Positions 48,910 to 59,517 of a DNA stretch of 64,000 bases are shown here, one piece after another (positions within the stretch are counted from its first letter, which is position 1; each line of letters starts with the position of its first letter). The stretch spans positions 28,450,001 to 28,514,000 of the forward strand of contig CM065387.1 of the NCBI GenBank assembly GCA_033060915.1. The letters are read 5' to 3'. Source of the DNA: Euryodendron excelsum (Eukaryota; Streptophyta; Magnoliopsida; Ericales; Pentaphylacaceae). Made by a program: the position numbers and the translations under genes. The notes beneath the pieces were generated by a model. The model had not been told where the DNA came from. It searched no databases and was given only the letters and a program-made list of their open reading frames with translations.

Positions 48910-49110
48910 TCTTTGAAAGTTCTCCGGCGAAATCTTATCTTCCGGTGACTTTTCCGGCGACGTGGTCGCCTTCCAGCAATCACTCACGGTCCCCAAGGAG
49001 TGCTCCTTCAAGGTTCAAGTCAATTTCTACTTGAAGACTCTCGGATTCTCCAAAAGCTCTTCAAATCCCGTAAGCGTTCGAACCAGAATTTTCTGGCTTT
49101 AACTTCAAAC
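48910..49110 (-). other. Predicted non-coding first exon of the E4 antisense gene
   Basis: Contains CCGGAAAAGTCACCGGAAGA on minus, conserved in E2. Transcription start not visible. Confidence 0.4.
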
Positions 49111-49171
49111 CTGGCGCCACTAGCAGAGGCGCCAAGCATTTTCTGCCAAAGGCGCCACTGCTAGTGGTGCC
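49111..49171 (-). promoter_or_regulatory. Promoter-region palindromes of the E4 antisense gene
   Basis: 49112-49134: TGGCGCCACT-AGC-AGAGGCGCCA. 49151-49171: GGCGCCACT-GCT-AGTGGTGCC. They lie 200-260 bp inside the 3' LTR edge and are near copies of the LTR promoter units at 50882-50970 and 53222-53322. Confidence 0.6.
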
Positions 49172-49356
49172 AGTTGCAAAATTCGGGCAGTTTTTGCCCT
49201 TTTTCCTGCCAAAACTCATTTTCGAAGGCCTTTTTGGCCCATTATCCGTTTTCGACCCCCGTTGTCGAAAGATTTCCAATGTCCGTCCCTCCGACTGCCT
49301 CGCGGTCAACATGGGACTCTTACTCTTATCATTTTCTGTCTTTGACAAGCAAAGAC

Positions 49357-49369
49357 AGAAAAAGAGGGG
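49357..49369 (+). other. Polypurine tract of E4
   Basis: AGAAAAAGAGGGG then CAGT and the LTR start TGTAAGC at 49374. Confidence 0.88.
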
Positions 49370-49373
49370 CAGT

Positions 49374-51500
49374 TGTAAGCACCCCATTTTTGACCGCTCG
49401 GCAGTCTACACTCCGTCCACACTTGTTTTCAAGTCACCGTAGGCGTATTCCAACCGAAACCAACTCTCTAAGTCCAAATCCTGTGTGTCCATCACCTCGC
49501 GGGCCCACTAGGCCCAAATAGAGGCAAAATGACCAAAATGCCCTTAGGGGCATTGTCCTTTCCTTTCCAATCCCACTCTCAAGACAGTTTATTCCTCGAG
49601 ACGGTTCCAATCCAGGCACGTCTCCTCGGAGACGGTAAGACCCCTTTCCAATCCCTCTCTCGAGACAGTTTATTCCTCGAGACGGTTCCAATCCAGGCAC
49701 GTCTCCTCGGAGACGATAAGACCCCTTTCCAATCCCACTCTCGAGACAGTTTATTCCTTGAGACGATTCCAATCCAGGCACGTCTCCTCGGAGACGATAA
49801 GTCCCTTTTCCAATCCCACTCTCGAGACAGTTTATTCCTCGAGACAGTTCCAACTTAGGCACGTCTTTTCGAAGACGATAAGACCCCTTTCCAATCCCTC
49901 TCTCGAGACAGTTTATTCCTCGAGACGGTCTGAGTAGCGAAACTATTCACAAAACCGTTAGAGTAGCGGAAATACTCACAAATAGGTCGATATAGGGAAT
50001 TGCCAACAAACCCCTGTGTCACGATGACCACCGTCAGAGTGGCGGAAACACTCGAAACCCAGGTCAACACTAGTGTCTGTTAGCCCACTTCGGTGAAAAA
50101 TAACCAAACTGCCCCTTGGACCTTTTCCGAGACTTTCCGGTCAAGATGACCATTTTGCCCCTAGGCATCCGAATGCCCCGGGAACCACACCGGCTCTGGG
50201 TGTCAAACCGATAACCTTCTGAGATTGCTTTTTATAGTATTCTCAACCTTCCTTTACCTTTCCGGATCGTTCCGAGTCAGTTCCGGCCAACCCAGTACAA
50301 AATAACTGTTTTGCCTCTAGTGGGCTGGTCTCCTTTTTCAACCACACCGGCTCTGGGTATCATACCGGTAACCTCGTGAGACTACTTTTTATAGTGTTCT
50401 CAATCCCCCTTTACCTTTTCGGATCATTCCGAGTCAACTCCGGCAAACCTGGTGCAAAATGACCGTTTTGCTCTTGGTGGGCCGGTCTCCTTTTCCGACC
50501 ACGCCGACTCTGGAAATCAAACTGGCAACCTCTGGGAACATTCTGAAAATGTTTCCAAATCCCAAGTCTTCTTCTGGGACGATCCGAGTCTATCCCGACA
50601 GTTTCCCAGTCCGATTGACCGTTTTGCCCCTAAAGGCCCGGTCAACCCTTCCGATACATCTTGTCCTCATTTTTCAAGTCAAATACCTCCAAGACACTAT
50701 TTTTAGTGTTCCTGATCTTTTTTGGCCTTTCGGGTCATCCCTGGTCCTCCAAAATCCTTGCCGGACTTTCCAGAGTCACTCCTAGTGAAGCCAGGCTAAA
50801 GATTGCATGGTAGTCACTAGTACAAGCGTCCAAATCTAGTCAAAGATATGTTGCTTGCCGACCTTAAACCTTTCCTAATTGGCTGGCGCCACTAGTAGTG
50901 GCGCCAAGCCAAAAAATGGTCTGGCGCTAGTGTAAAATTTGGCCTAGCGCCACTGCAACAGGCGCCAATGTTGTCTAACCTCTATAAATACAGAGCCTCC
51001 TCCAACGTGAAAAGGATCCGTAAACTCAACCTAAAAATCATATAATTCAATATACAGAGCTCGAGCACTTCCAAAACCCTAGCTTCTTTAGGTTTTCCAA
51101 ACCCTAGCCTCCTATACACTCATACACACCCCCATACACTCATACACTAACCTTCAACTCTCCTTTGAAGACTTGAAGAGTTGTAATTTGAAGTTTGAAG
51201 CTTGAAGACAACTCTTGAAGATTGAAGACGAAGATCAAGACTGAAGACCAAAGAAAGCAAGGTGCGCAAAATAAACAAAATACAAGGTAGGTTCTCCATT
51301 TAAATTTCCGTACTTCCCCCCTTTCTCTTCTCTCTCTAACCCACTTGGGTTTTCTCTATTTTAATCCCCTATCTCTTTCCCCCCCTTTATTTGCATGCTT
51401 GAAACAAGGGGACTCCCGGTCCATGTGTAGGATTGGATTATTGGAGAGTCACCGTGTCGGGGGCTTTCTTCTAGTCTAACCAGAGACCACGTGGGTCCGG
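49374..51500 (+). mobile_element. E4 3' LTR, first part
   Basis: Matches the E4 5' LTR from its start, with four 81-bp units, the 157-bp array and TATA box at 50983-50990. It is split after GTGGGTCCGG by the solo LTR E5 and continues at 56640. Its palindrome cluster (50882-50970) has lost part of the middle unit. Confidence 0.92.
51496..51500. repeat. Target-site duplication of E5, left copy (TCCGG)
   Basis: TCCGG directly before E5 is repeated at 56635-56639. Removing E5 and one copy restores the LTR text around GTGGGTCCGGCCCCCTTG. Confidence 0.92.
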
Positions 51501-51741
51501 TGTAAGCACCCCATTTTCGACCGCTCAGCAATCTACACTCCGTCCAGACTTGTTTTCAAGTCATTTTGGGCATATTCCTGTCGAAATCAATTCTCTAGGT
51601 CCAAATTCCGTCTTTCTATCGCTTCGCGGGCCTGTCAGGCCCAAATAGAGGCAAAATGACCAAAATGCCCTTAGGGGCATTGTCCTTTCTTATTCCAATT
51701 CCAATCCCTCTCTCGATACAGTTTATTCCTCAAGACGGTCC

Positions 51742-52390
51742 GAGTAGCAAAACTACTCACAAAACCGTTAGAGTGGCGGAAACACTCACAAAACCATTAG
51801 AGTGGCGGAAACACTCACAAAACCGTCAGAGTGGCAGAAACACTCACAAAACCGTTAGAGTAGCGGAAATACTCACAAAACCGTTAGAGTGGCGGAAACA
51901 CTCACAATCCAGGCACGTCTCTTTAGAGACGGTAAGACCCCTTTCCAATCCCTCTCTCGAGACAGTTTATTCCTCGAGACGGTTCCAATCCAGGCACGTG
52001 TCTTCGGAGACGGTAAGACCCCTTTCCAATCCCTCTCTCAAGACAGTTTATTCCTCGAGACGGTCCGAGTAGCAAAACTACTCATAAAACCGTTAGAGTA
52101 GCGGAAATACTCACAGAGCCGTTAGAGTAGCGGAAATACTCAACTGTTAGAGTAGCGGAAATACTCACAGAGCCGTTAGAGTAGCGGAAATACTCACAGA
52201 GCCGGAAATCATCAAACCCCGTTAGAGTAGCGGAAATACTCACAGAGCCGTTAAATCATCAAACCCCGTCCGAGTAGCGGAAATACTCACAAATCATCAA
52301 ACCCCGTCCGAGTAGCGGAAATACTCACAAATCATCAAACTCCGTCCGAATAGCGGAAATACTCACACCGTGAGAGTGGCGGAAACACTC
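51742..52390. repeat. 29-bp hairpin repeats in E5 U3
   Basis: Units such as GAGTGGCGGAAACACTC at 51771, 51800 and 51887 (a GCAGAAA-loop variant at 51829), and GAGTAGCGGAAATACTC at 51858 and many times from 52090 on. The first five and last five bases pair in nearly every unit. Two short 81-bp-type units interrupt the array at about 51905-52060. Confidence 0.92.
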
Positions 52391-52484
52391 AAAAATTAGG
52401 TCAACACCAGTGGCTGTTAGCCCACTTCGGTGGAAAAGGACCAAACTACCCTTAGAACCTTTTCCGAGATTTTCCGATCAAGAT

Positions 52485-53110
52485 GACCATTCTGCCCCTA
52501 GGCATCCGAATGCCCCGGGAACCACACCGGCTCTGGGTATCAAACTGGTAATGTCCCGAGAATACTTTTTATAGTATTATCAACCTTTCTTTACCTTTCC
52601 GAATCATTCCGAGTCAGTTCCGGCCAACCTGATACAAAATGACCGTTTTGCCCCTAGAGGGCCGGTTTCCTTCTTCGACCACACCGGCTCTGGGTATCAA
52701 ACCGGTAATGTCCCGAGAATACTTTTTATAGTGTTCTCAACCTCCCCTTACCTTTCCAGATCTTTCCGAGTCAGTTCCGGCCAACCCGGTGCAAAATGAC
52801 CGTTTTGCCCCTAGTGGGCCGGTCTCCATTTCCGACCACGCCGACCCTGGGAATCAAACCGGCAACCTCTGGGAACATTCTAAATAATGTTTCCAGATCC
52901 CAAGTCTTTTTCCGGGACAATCCGGGTTCGCCCCAGCAGTTTCCTAGTCCGATTGACCATTTTGCCCCTAAAGGCCTGGTCGACCTTTCCGACACATCTT
53001 ATCCTCACTTTTCAAGTCAAATACCTCCAGGACACTATTTCAAGTGTTCCTGCTCCTTTCCGGCTTTCCGGGTCACTCCCGGCTCCTTCAAATCATTCCC
53101 GGACTTTCTG
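52485..53110. repeat. 157-bp tandem repeat in E5
   Basis: GACC-TTTTGCCCCTA markers at 52485, 52641, 52798 and 52955 (spacing 156, 157, 157), each unit with a CTCTGGGTATCAAAC-type segment and a TTCCGAGTCAGTTCCGG segment. Confidence 0.9.
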
Positions 53111-53221
53111 GAGTCACTCCTAGTGAAGCCAGGCTAAAGTTTACATGGTAGTCACTAGTACAGGCGCCCAAATCTAGTCACAGATACGTTGCTTGCCGAC
53201 CTTAATTGTTTCCTAAATGGC

Positions 53222-53322
53222 TGGCGCCACTAGTAGTGGCGCCAAGCCAAAAAATGGCCTGGCGCCACTCCTAGTGGCGCCAGTGTAAATTTTGCCCTGG
53301 CGCCACTGCAACAGGCGCCAGG
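53222..53322 (+). promoter_or_regulatory. Three promoter palindromes of the E5 LTR
   Basis: 53222-53244: arms TGGCGCCACTA and TAGTGGCGCCA around one G. 53259-53283: arms CTGGCGCCACT and AGTGGCGCCAG around CCT. 53296-53322: arms CCTGGCGCC and GGCGCCAGG around nine bases. All arms are perfect. They end 14 bp before the TATA box. Confidence 0.8.
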
Positions 53323-53335
53323 CTTGTCCAACTTC

Positions 53336-53343
53336 TATAAATA
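53336..53343 (+). promoter_or_regulatory. TATA box of the E5 LTR
   Basis: TATAAATA followed by CAGAGCCTC; identical context in E2 and E4. Confidence 0.7.
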
Positions 53344-54071
53344 CAGAGCCTCGTTCAATGTGAAAGAGGTCTGTAAACTTAACCTAGGAATCCTATATTT
53401 CGATATACAGAGCTCGAGCACCTCCAAAACCCTAGCCTCCTTAGGTTTTCTAAACCCTAGCCACTATACACAAACCTTAGCCTCCTATACACTCATACAC
53501 TCCCTCATACACTCATACCTTAACCTTCAACCATCCTTGGAAGACTTGAAGGGCTGCCATCTAAAACTTGAAGACAATCCTTGAAGGTTGAAGAGGAAGA
53601 TCAAGACCGAAGACCGAAGACCGAAGACTGCACGGCGCGCAAAATAAACAAGATACAAGGTAGGCTCCCTCTTTAATTTTCTGCACTTCCCCCCTCTCTC
53701 TTCTCTCTCCAACCCACTTGGGTTTTCTCTATTTTAATCCCCCATCTCTTTCCCCCCCCTTTCTTTGCATGCTTGAAACAAGGGGATTCCCGGTCCATGT
53801 GTAGGATTGGACTATTGGAGAGTCACCGTGTCGGGGGCTTTCTTCTAGTCTAACCAAAGACCACGTGGGTTCAACCCCCTTGATTATGTGGTGAAGCCTT
53901 AACCTTGTATGTTCACGCCCCCAAATTGCATTGTGTATATCATAGTCTTGCATCTTCCAAAATTCGTTTTTAAAAAGTTGTTTTTCAAAACGTTTTCAAA
54001 CTTGTTTTCAAAATTGCATCAAAAGCTCTTTTTCAAAAACTTATTTTCAAAACCACAATTCTAGGGTGATT

Positions 54072-54197
54072 CTAGCCTTTCTATGGCTAGGGTTGCTTTA
54101 GGAAAGTGTTATATTAAAAGTGGCCTTTTGGCCTATATTTTCAAACTTTGTTTTAAAAACCACTTTCTTAAAGTGGTTCTAGCCCTCTTATGGCTAG
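54072..54197 (+). other. Conserved hairpin island in E5 R/U5
   Basis: CTAGCC-TTTCTAT-GGCTAG at 54072-54090, AACCACTTT-CTT-AAAGTGGTT at 54158-54178, CTAGCC-CTCTTAT-GGCTAG at 54179-54197. Same layout as in E4 (39121) and E2 (27590). Confidence 0.6.
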
Positions 54198-56639
54198 AAT
54201 CGCTTTAGGAAAGTGAGATATTTTTATACTTTCCTAAAACTCTCTTCTCCAAAAATTGTTTTCAAAAACTCCCTTCCAAAATTTATTTTTCAAAACTCCC
54301 TTTTTCGACTCCTTTCCAAAATCTTCTCCCTAGATTCACTTTCTAAAAACACTCCCTCTCTTTAAAAATCTTTTTAAAAAACTCTCTTCCCAAAATTTTC
54401 CTTCTAGAAATTCCCCTCTAGGATTTTCCTTCCAAAAAACACGTTTCTAAAAACATGCTTTCCAAAAACTCCTTCCCTTTAAAATCTTTTTCCAAAAACT
54501 CCCTCTCCAAGTTCACTTTCCAAAAACTCCTCCCTAGGATTCCTTTCTAGAAAACCTTCGTTTCCAAAAACGCACTTTCTAAAAAAACTCTTTCCTTAGA
54601 GCCCAAGTCATGCCCTAGAAACCACAATTAGGAAACCCTAGTTTTCTTTCCAAAAACATGATTTTCAAACTTTGCCCTAAACCTAGGTTTCCAAAATCTT
54701 TTGTTTTCTACATCAAAACTATCCTTGTTTTCAAAACCTATTTTCTACGTCGAGACTAGAATTTTCCAAATCTAGGGTTTCTAGAATCTCCCTTTCCAAA
54801 TCCTTGCCAAATCCAATCTTCCCTTTAGGAAACCAAATCCTATCTCCCTGTTCAGGAAACTAGATCTCATCCTCCGTTTTTGGAAACAAAATCCAACCTT
54901 TCTCTTTTAGAAACCAAATCTAACCCCTTCCTAATCCAAACCTTTCTTAATTCAATTCCCTCCTAAACCATAAGTTTCCTAAATCTTTCCTTAAATTTTA
55001 AAATCCAACTCTTTCCTAATTCAAATCCTTCCTAAACTTCCACTCTCCTAAATATTAAGTTTCCACAACTTGAACATAAAAATCTTTCCTAATTTAATCC
55101 TTTCCTAATTCTACCCTCTTTCAAATTTTAACTTTTCAAACCTAAGTTTTCAAACCTTTCCTAAATTCAAACCTTTCCTATTTTTAAGATTTTCTAAAAT
55201 TCAAATTCTAAAACTTTTCAAATCTAAAATTTTTTAAACTTAAAACTTTCTTATTTTCAAAACTTCTTTGTTTTCAAAACTTTCTTATTTTCAAAACTTC
55301 CCTATTTCAAACTTTCCAATTTTCAAAACTTCCTAATTTCAAAACCTTTCCTAAAACAAAACTTTCCTAATTCAAAACTTTCCTAATTTTAAAACTTTCC
55401 AAAATCAAAACTTTCATTTTTCAAACATTTCTAAATTCGAAACTCTCCTAATTTGAAAACTTTCCTAATTTCAAAACTTTCCAAAAATGAAACTTTCCTA
55501 ATTCAAAACTTTCCTAAATCGAACATTTCCTAATTCAAACATTTCCTAAATCCAACCTTTCCTAATCTCCTAAAACCTTCCAAGTCGAGTCAAGCCTTTC
55601 CTCAATCTAGGTTTCCTAAACCTCCATCTTTCCAAAACAAAGTCTTTCCAAAAATCAATCTTTTCAAATCAAAGTCCAATCTTCTTTTCAATTTCAATTT
55701 CCAATCTCCTCTTCTAATCTCAAATCAAATCCAATTTTCAATTCAATTTCTTTCTTCCAATCCAATCTCTCTCTCTTCAAATCAATCTATTTTCAATCGG
55801 ACTCCGGTCCGAACTACGACTGACCTGATTCCCCCAAAGGGATACGTAGGCAACATTCATAGGTGCGGTCACAATACTTTTCAAACTTTCAATTCCACCC
55901 TCATGGGTGCGGTTTCCAAAATCTTTTCAAATCTCACATTCCAATCTATTTTCAAAATTCCAAAATTTCTATTTTCAAATTTCTACCTTCAATTTTCAAA
56001 CTTTCCAATTTCAATTACATCTTTTCAAATCAAATCAATTTCTTTTCAAATCAATTTCTACTTTCCAATTCTTTCATCTTGCACTTGCATATCATGCATC
56101 ATGCTAAATTAGTTTTCAAACATTGTTTTTCAAAGTGAATAGAGTTGAACCATTAGTTAGTTGAAGACTCCCATAGGTAAATTTAGGGTAGATTGACATG
56201 TAGGTACCGAAAGGGCGGGGTAGGGTGATAGCTTAGTGCATCTTCCCTACACGTAACCAACCTCCGAACCTAGGATCACTGTTTTCGAAAGACCAAAAGG
56301 AGTTATTTTTCTAAAAAGGGCTAAATGTTTTCCAAAGGTTGCCAAACAACCTGTTTTCTTAAAAACCCTCTCTTGAGGAGATGTTTTCAAAATTGTTTTT
56401 CAAAAACCCTAAGTGTAGTCTTTGGATTACTCTTAGTTTTTAGGTGACCTAACTCACCTTAATCAAGTTAGGTGGCGACTCCGAATCTTTTGCGAAAGCC
56501 CTTTATTTCAAACCTATTTTCAATTCAAACCTAGTCGCACTCATTCTTTTAAGAGGGTGAGTTCTAACGAGAGAGTACAGCAATTTTTCTGCTTGGGTGA
56601 GTATTCCTCGAGTGCGAAAAATCTGGGCGCGACATCCGG

Positions 56640-59183
56640 CCCCCTTGATTATGTGGTGAACCCTTAGCTTTGTATGTTCACGACCCCAAAATTGCATTGT
56701 GCATATCATGATCTTGCATCTTCCAAAATTCGTTTTCAAACTCGTTTTCAAAATCGTTTTCAAACTTGTTTTCAAAATTGCATCAAAATCTCTTTTTCAA
56801 AAACTTGTTTTCAAAACCACAATTCTAGGGTAATTCTAGCCTTTCCATGGCTAGAGTTGCTTTAGGAAAGTGTTACATTAAAAGTGACTTTTATGGTCTA
56901 TATTTTCAAATCTTATTGTTTTCCAAAACCACTTTCTTAAAGTGGTTCTAGTCTTCTTATGGCTAGAATCGCTTTAGGAAAATGAGATGTTTTTATACCT
57001 TCTAAAAACTCTTTTTCCAAATCCGTCCTTTTAAAAATCTATTTTCCAACATGCTTTCCAAAAACTCTTCCTTCTAAAAAACTCTTTCTAAAAATCTATT
57101 TTTCAAAACTTCCTTTTTCAACTCCTTCCCAAAATGCTCTCTTCAAAGTCCACTTTCTAAAAACATTCCCTAAATTCACTTTCCTAAAAATTCTCTCCAA
57201 CATTCTCCTTCCCAAAAATCCTTCTAAAAAAATTCTCTTTCCAAAATCTCCCTTCTAGAAATTCCCCTCTAGGGTTTTCCTTCTAAAACTTGTTTCCAAA
57301 TCAAGGTTTTCCAAAATCTCCTTTTTAAAATCTTTTTCCAAAAACTCCATCTTCAAATCCACTTTCCAAAAACTCTTCCCTAGGATTCCCTTCTAGAAAA
57401 TCTTCGTTTCCAAAAACGTACTTTCCAAAAAACTCTTTCTTTAGAGCCCAAGTCAAGCCTTAAGACTCACAACTAGAAAACCCTAATTTTCTTCCCAAAA
57501 ACATGATTTTCAAACTTTGCCCCAAACCTAGGTTTCCAAAACCTCTTATTTTCATATCAAAACTATACATGTTTCCAAAACCTGTTTTCTACGTCGAAAC
57601 TATAGTTTTCCAAATCTAGGGTTTCTAAAATCCCCCTTTCCAAATCTTAACTTACCAAATCTAAAACTCAAACCTTTCCTAATTTCAAGGTTTTCTAAAA
57701 CTCTAACGCTTTCTAAATCTTAAACTTTCTAAATCTCAAATCTTTCCAAATTCAAAGTTTTTCTAAATTCAAAACTTTCTTAAGTAAATTCTTCTAAAAC
57801 TTCCTAAATCTTTCTAAATTCTTAATTTTCCTAAACTCAAATCTTTCCGAATCTAAAACCCTTCTAAACTCAAAACCTTCCCATTTTCAAAACTTCCATA
57901 TTTCAAACCTTTCCAAATTCTAAACTTTCCAATTTTCAAAACTTCTTAATTTCAAAACCTTCCCTAATTCAAAAATTTTCTAAGCTGAAACTTTCTAAAT
58001 TCAAAACTTTCCTAATTCAAAACTTTCCTAATTTCGAAACTTTCCTAATTCGGAATCTTTCCTAAAATGACACTTTTCAAAAACGGAACTTTCTTAATTT
58101 GAAACTTTCCTAAATCAGACCTTTCCTAATTCAAACATTTCCTAAATCTAATTCTTTCTAAACCTTCTAAGTCAAGTCAAATCTTTCTTAAGTCTAGGCT
58201 TCCTAAAACCAAGTCTTTCCAAAATCAATCTTTCCAAAGTAAGTCCAATCTTCTCAATTTCAATTTCCAATCTCCTCTTCTAATTTCAAATCAAATTCAA
58301 TTTCCAATTCAATCTCCTTCTTCCAAATCAATCTCTTTTCAATCGGACTCTTGTCCGAACTACGACTGACCTGATTCCCCCAAAGGGATACGTAGGCAAC
58401 CTTCATAGATGCGGTCACAACACTTTTCAAACTTTCAATTCCACTCTCATGGGTGCGGTCTCCACATCTTTCAAATCTCAAATTTCAATTTATTTTCAAA
58501 ATTCCAATTTCAAAATTCTATTTCCAAATTTCTATTTCTATTTCTAATTTCTCAAACTTTCCAATTTCGAATATATTTTCAAATCAAATCAATTTCAAAT
58601 CAATCTCTTTCCAAATCTATTTTTCAATTCTCTTAACTTGCACTTGCATATCATGCATCATGTTTTTCTAAAAATTGTTTTTCAAAGTGAATAGGGTTGA
58701 ACTACAGTTAGTCGAAGACTCTCATAGGTGAATCTAGGGTAGATTGACATGTAGGTACCAAAAGGGTGGGGTAGGGTGATGGCTTAGTGCGTCTTCCCTA
58801 CACGTAATCAACCTCCGAACCTAGATCACTGATTTCAAAGACCAAAAGGAGTTATTTTTCTAAAAAGGGGCTAAATATTTTTCAAAGGTTGCCAAATAAC
58901 CTGTTTTCCTAAAAACCCTCTCTTGAGGTGGTATTTTCAAAAACCTTTTCTAAAAACCCTAAGTGTAGTTTTCGGATTATGCTTAGTTTTTAGGTGACCT
59001 AACTCACCTTAATCAAGTTAGGTGGCGACTCCAAATCTTTTTCAAAAGCCCTTTATTCAAATTTATTTTTAATTCAAACCTAATCGTACTCATTCTTCTA
59101 GTAGGGTGAGTTCTAACGAGAGAGCACAGCATTTTTCCCACTTGTGTGAGTATTCCTCGAGTGCGAAAAATCTGAGCGCGACA
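56640..59183 (+). mobile_element. E4 3' LTR, second part
   Basis: Continues from 51500 (CCCCCTTGATTATGTGG) through the hairpin island (56836-56966) and the G-poor U5 to CTGAGCGCGACA. It follows the E4 5' LTR text 38942-41467 closely. The right duplication TCCGG of E5 is 56635-56639. Confidence 0.92.
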
Positions 59184-59188
59184 TCAAT
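59184..59188. repeat. Target-site duplication of E4, right copy (TCAAT)
   Basis: Matches 36623-36627. Confidence 0.9.
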
Positions 59189-59517
59189 GTGCCAACCTAG
59201 ATGGACTTACCATCTTGAGGAATGTGTACTTTCTCAAAAGACATGCCAAATGAAATTTGACTTGATTTGACTTGGATTGGATTGGAATTGAATGAACTTA
59301 TCGTCCTAAAGAAGAAGTGCAAGTTAAAACTGGATAAGGTAATGCCCCAGGGGCATTTGGTCATTTGGCTTTGGTTGGGCCTAGTGGCCTCGAAAAGCGG
59401 TTAATTGATTGGACTGAGATTTGAAAGGTCAGTTTGGGCTTGAATATATTTGTGAAGTTTAAATATGAGTCCAATTGGAACAGAGATTGCCGAGCGGGCA
59501 AAAATGGGGTGCTTAAA
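59189..59517 (-). mobile_element. E0 LTR fragment, outer end
   Basis: Reverse-oriented start of a family LTR: GGGGCATTTGGTCATTT, TTGGGCCTAGTGGCC, then GCCGAGCGGGCAAAAATGGG and GTGCTTAAA at the edge (CA changed to AA). No polypurine tract follows, so this is the outer edge of a 5' LTR or of a solo LTR. It joins 35873-36627 once E4 is removed. Confidence 0.75.

Larger units (their letters stand above)
51501..56634 (+). mobile_element. E5, solo LTR (5134 bp)
   Basis: A complete family LTR (TGTAAGCACCCC to CTGGGCGCGACA) with no internal region and a matching 5-bp duplication, so it arose by recombination between the two LTRs of a full element. It is related to but distinct from the E4 LTRs. Its U3 carries a large 29-bp hairpin array, a clean 157-bp array and three well-kept promoter palindromes. 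Confidence 0.93.

Noticed and set aside
49434..49862. Repetitive ORFs on both strands (also 36954-37364)
   Set aside because: 81 bp is exactly 27 codons, so any stop-free unit makes a long repeat ORF. Sequence is LTR U3, not a gene.
51742..52390. Array resembling a CRISPR (29-bp units)
   Set aside because: Units abut without unique spacers, occur inside a plant LTR and vary by subfamily; eukaryotic tandem repeat.
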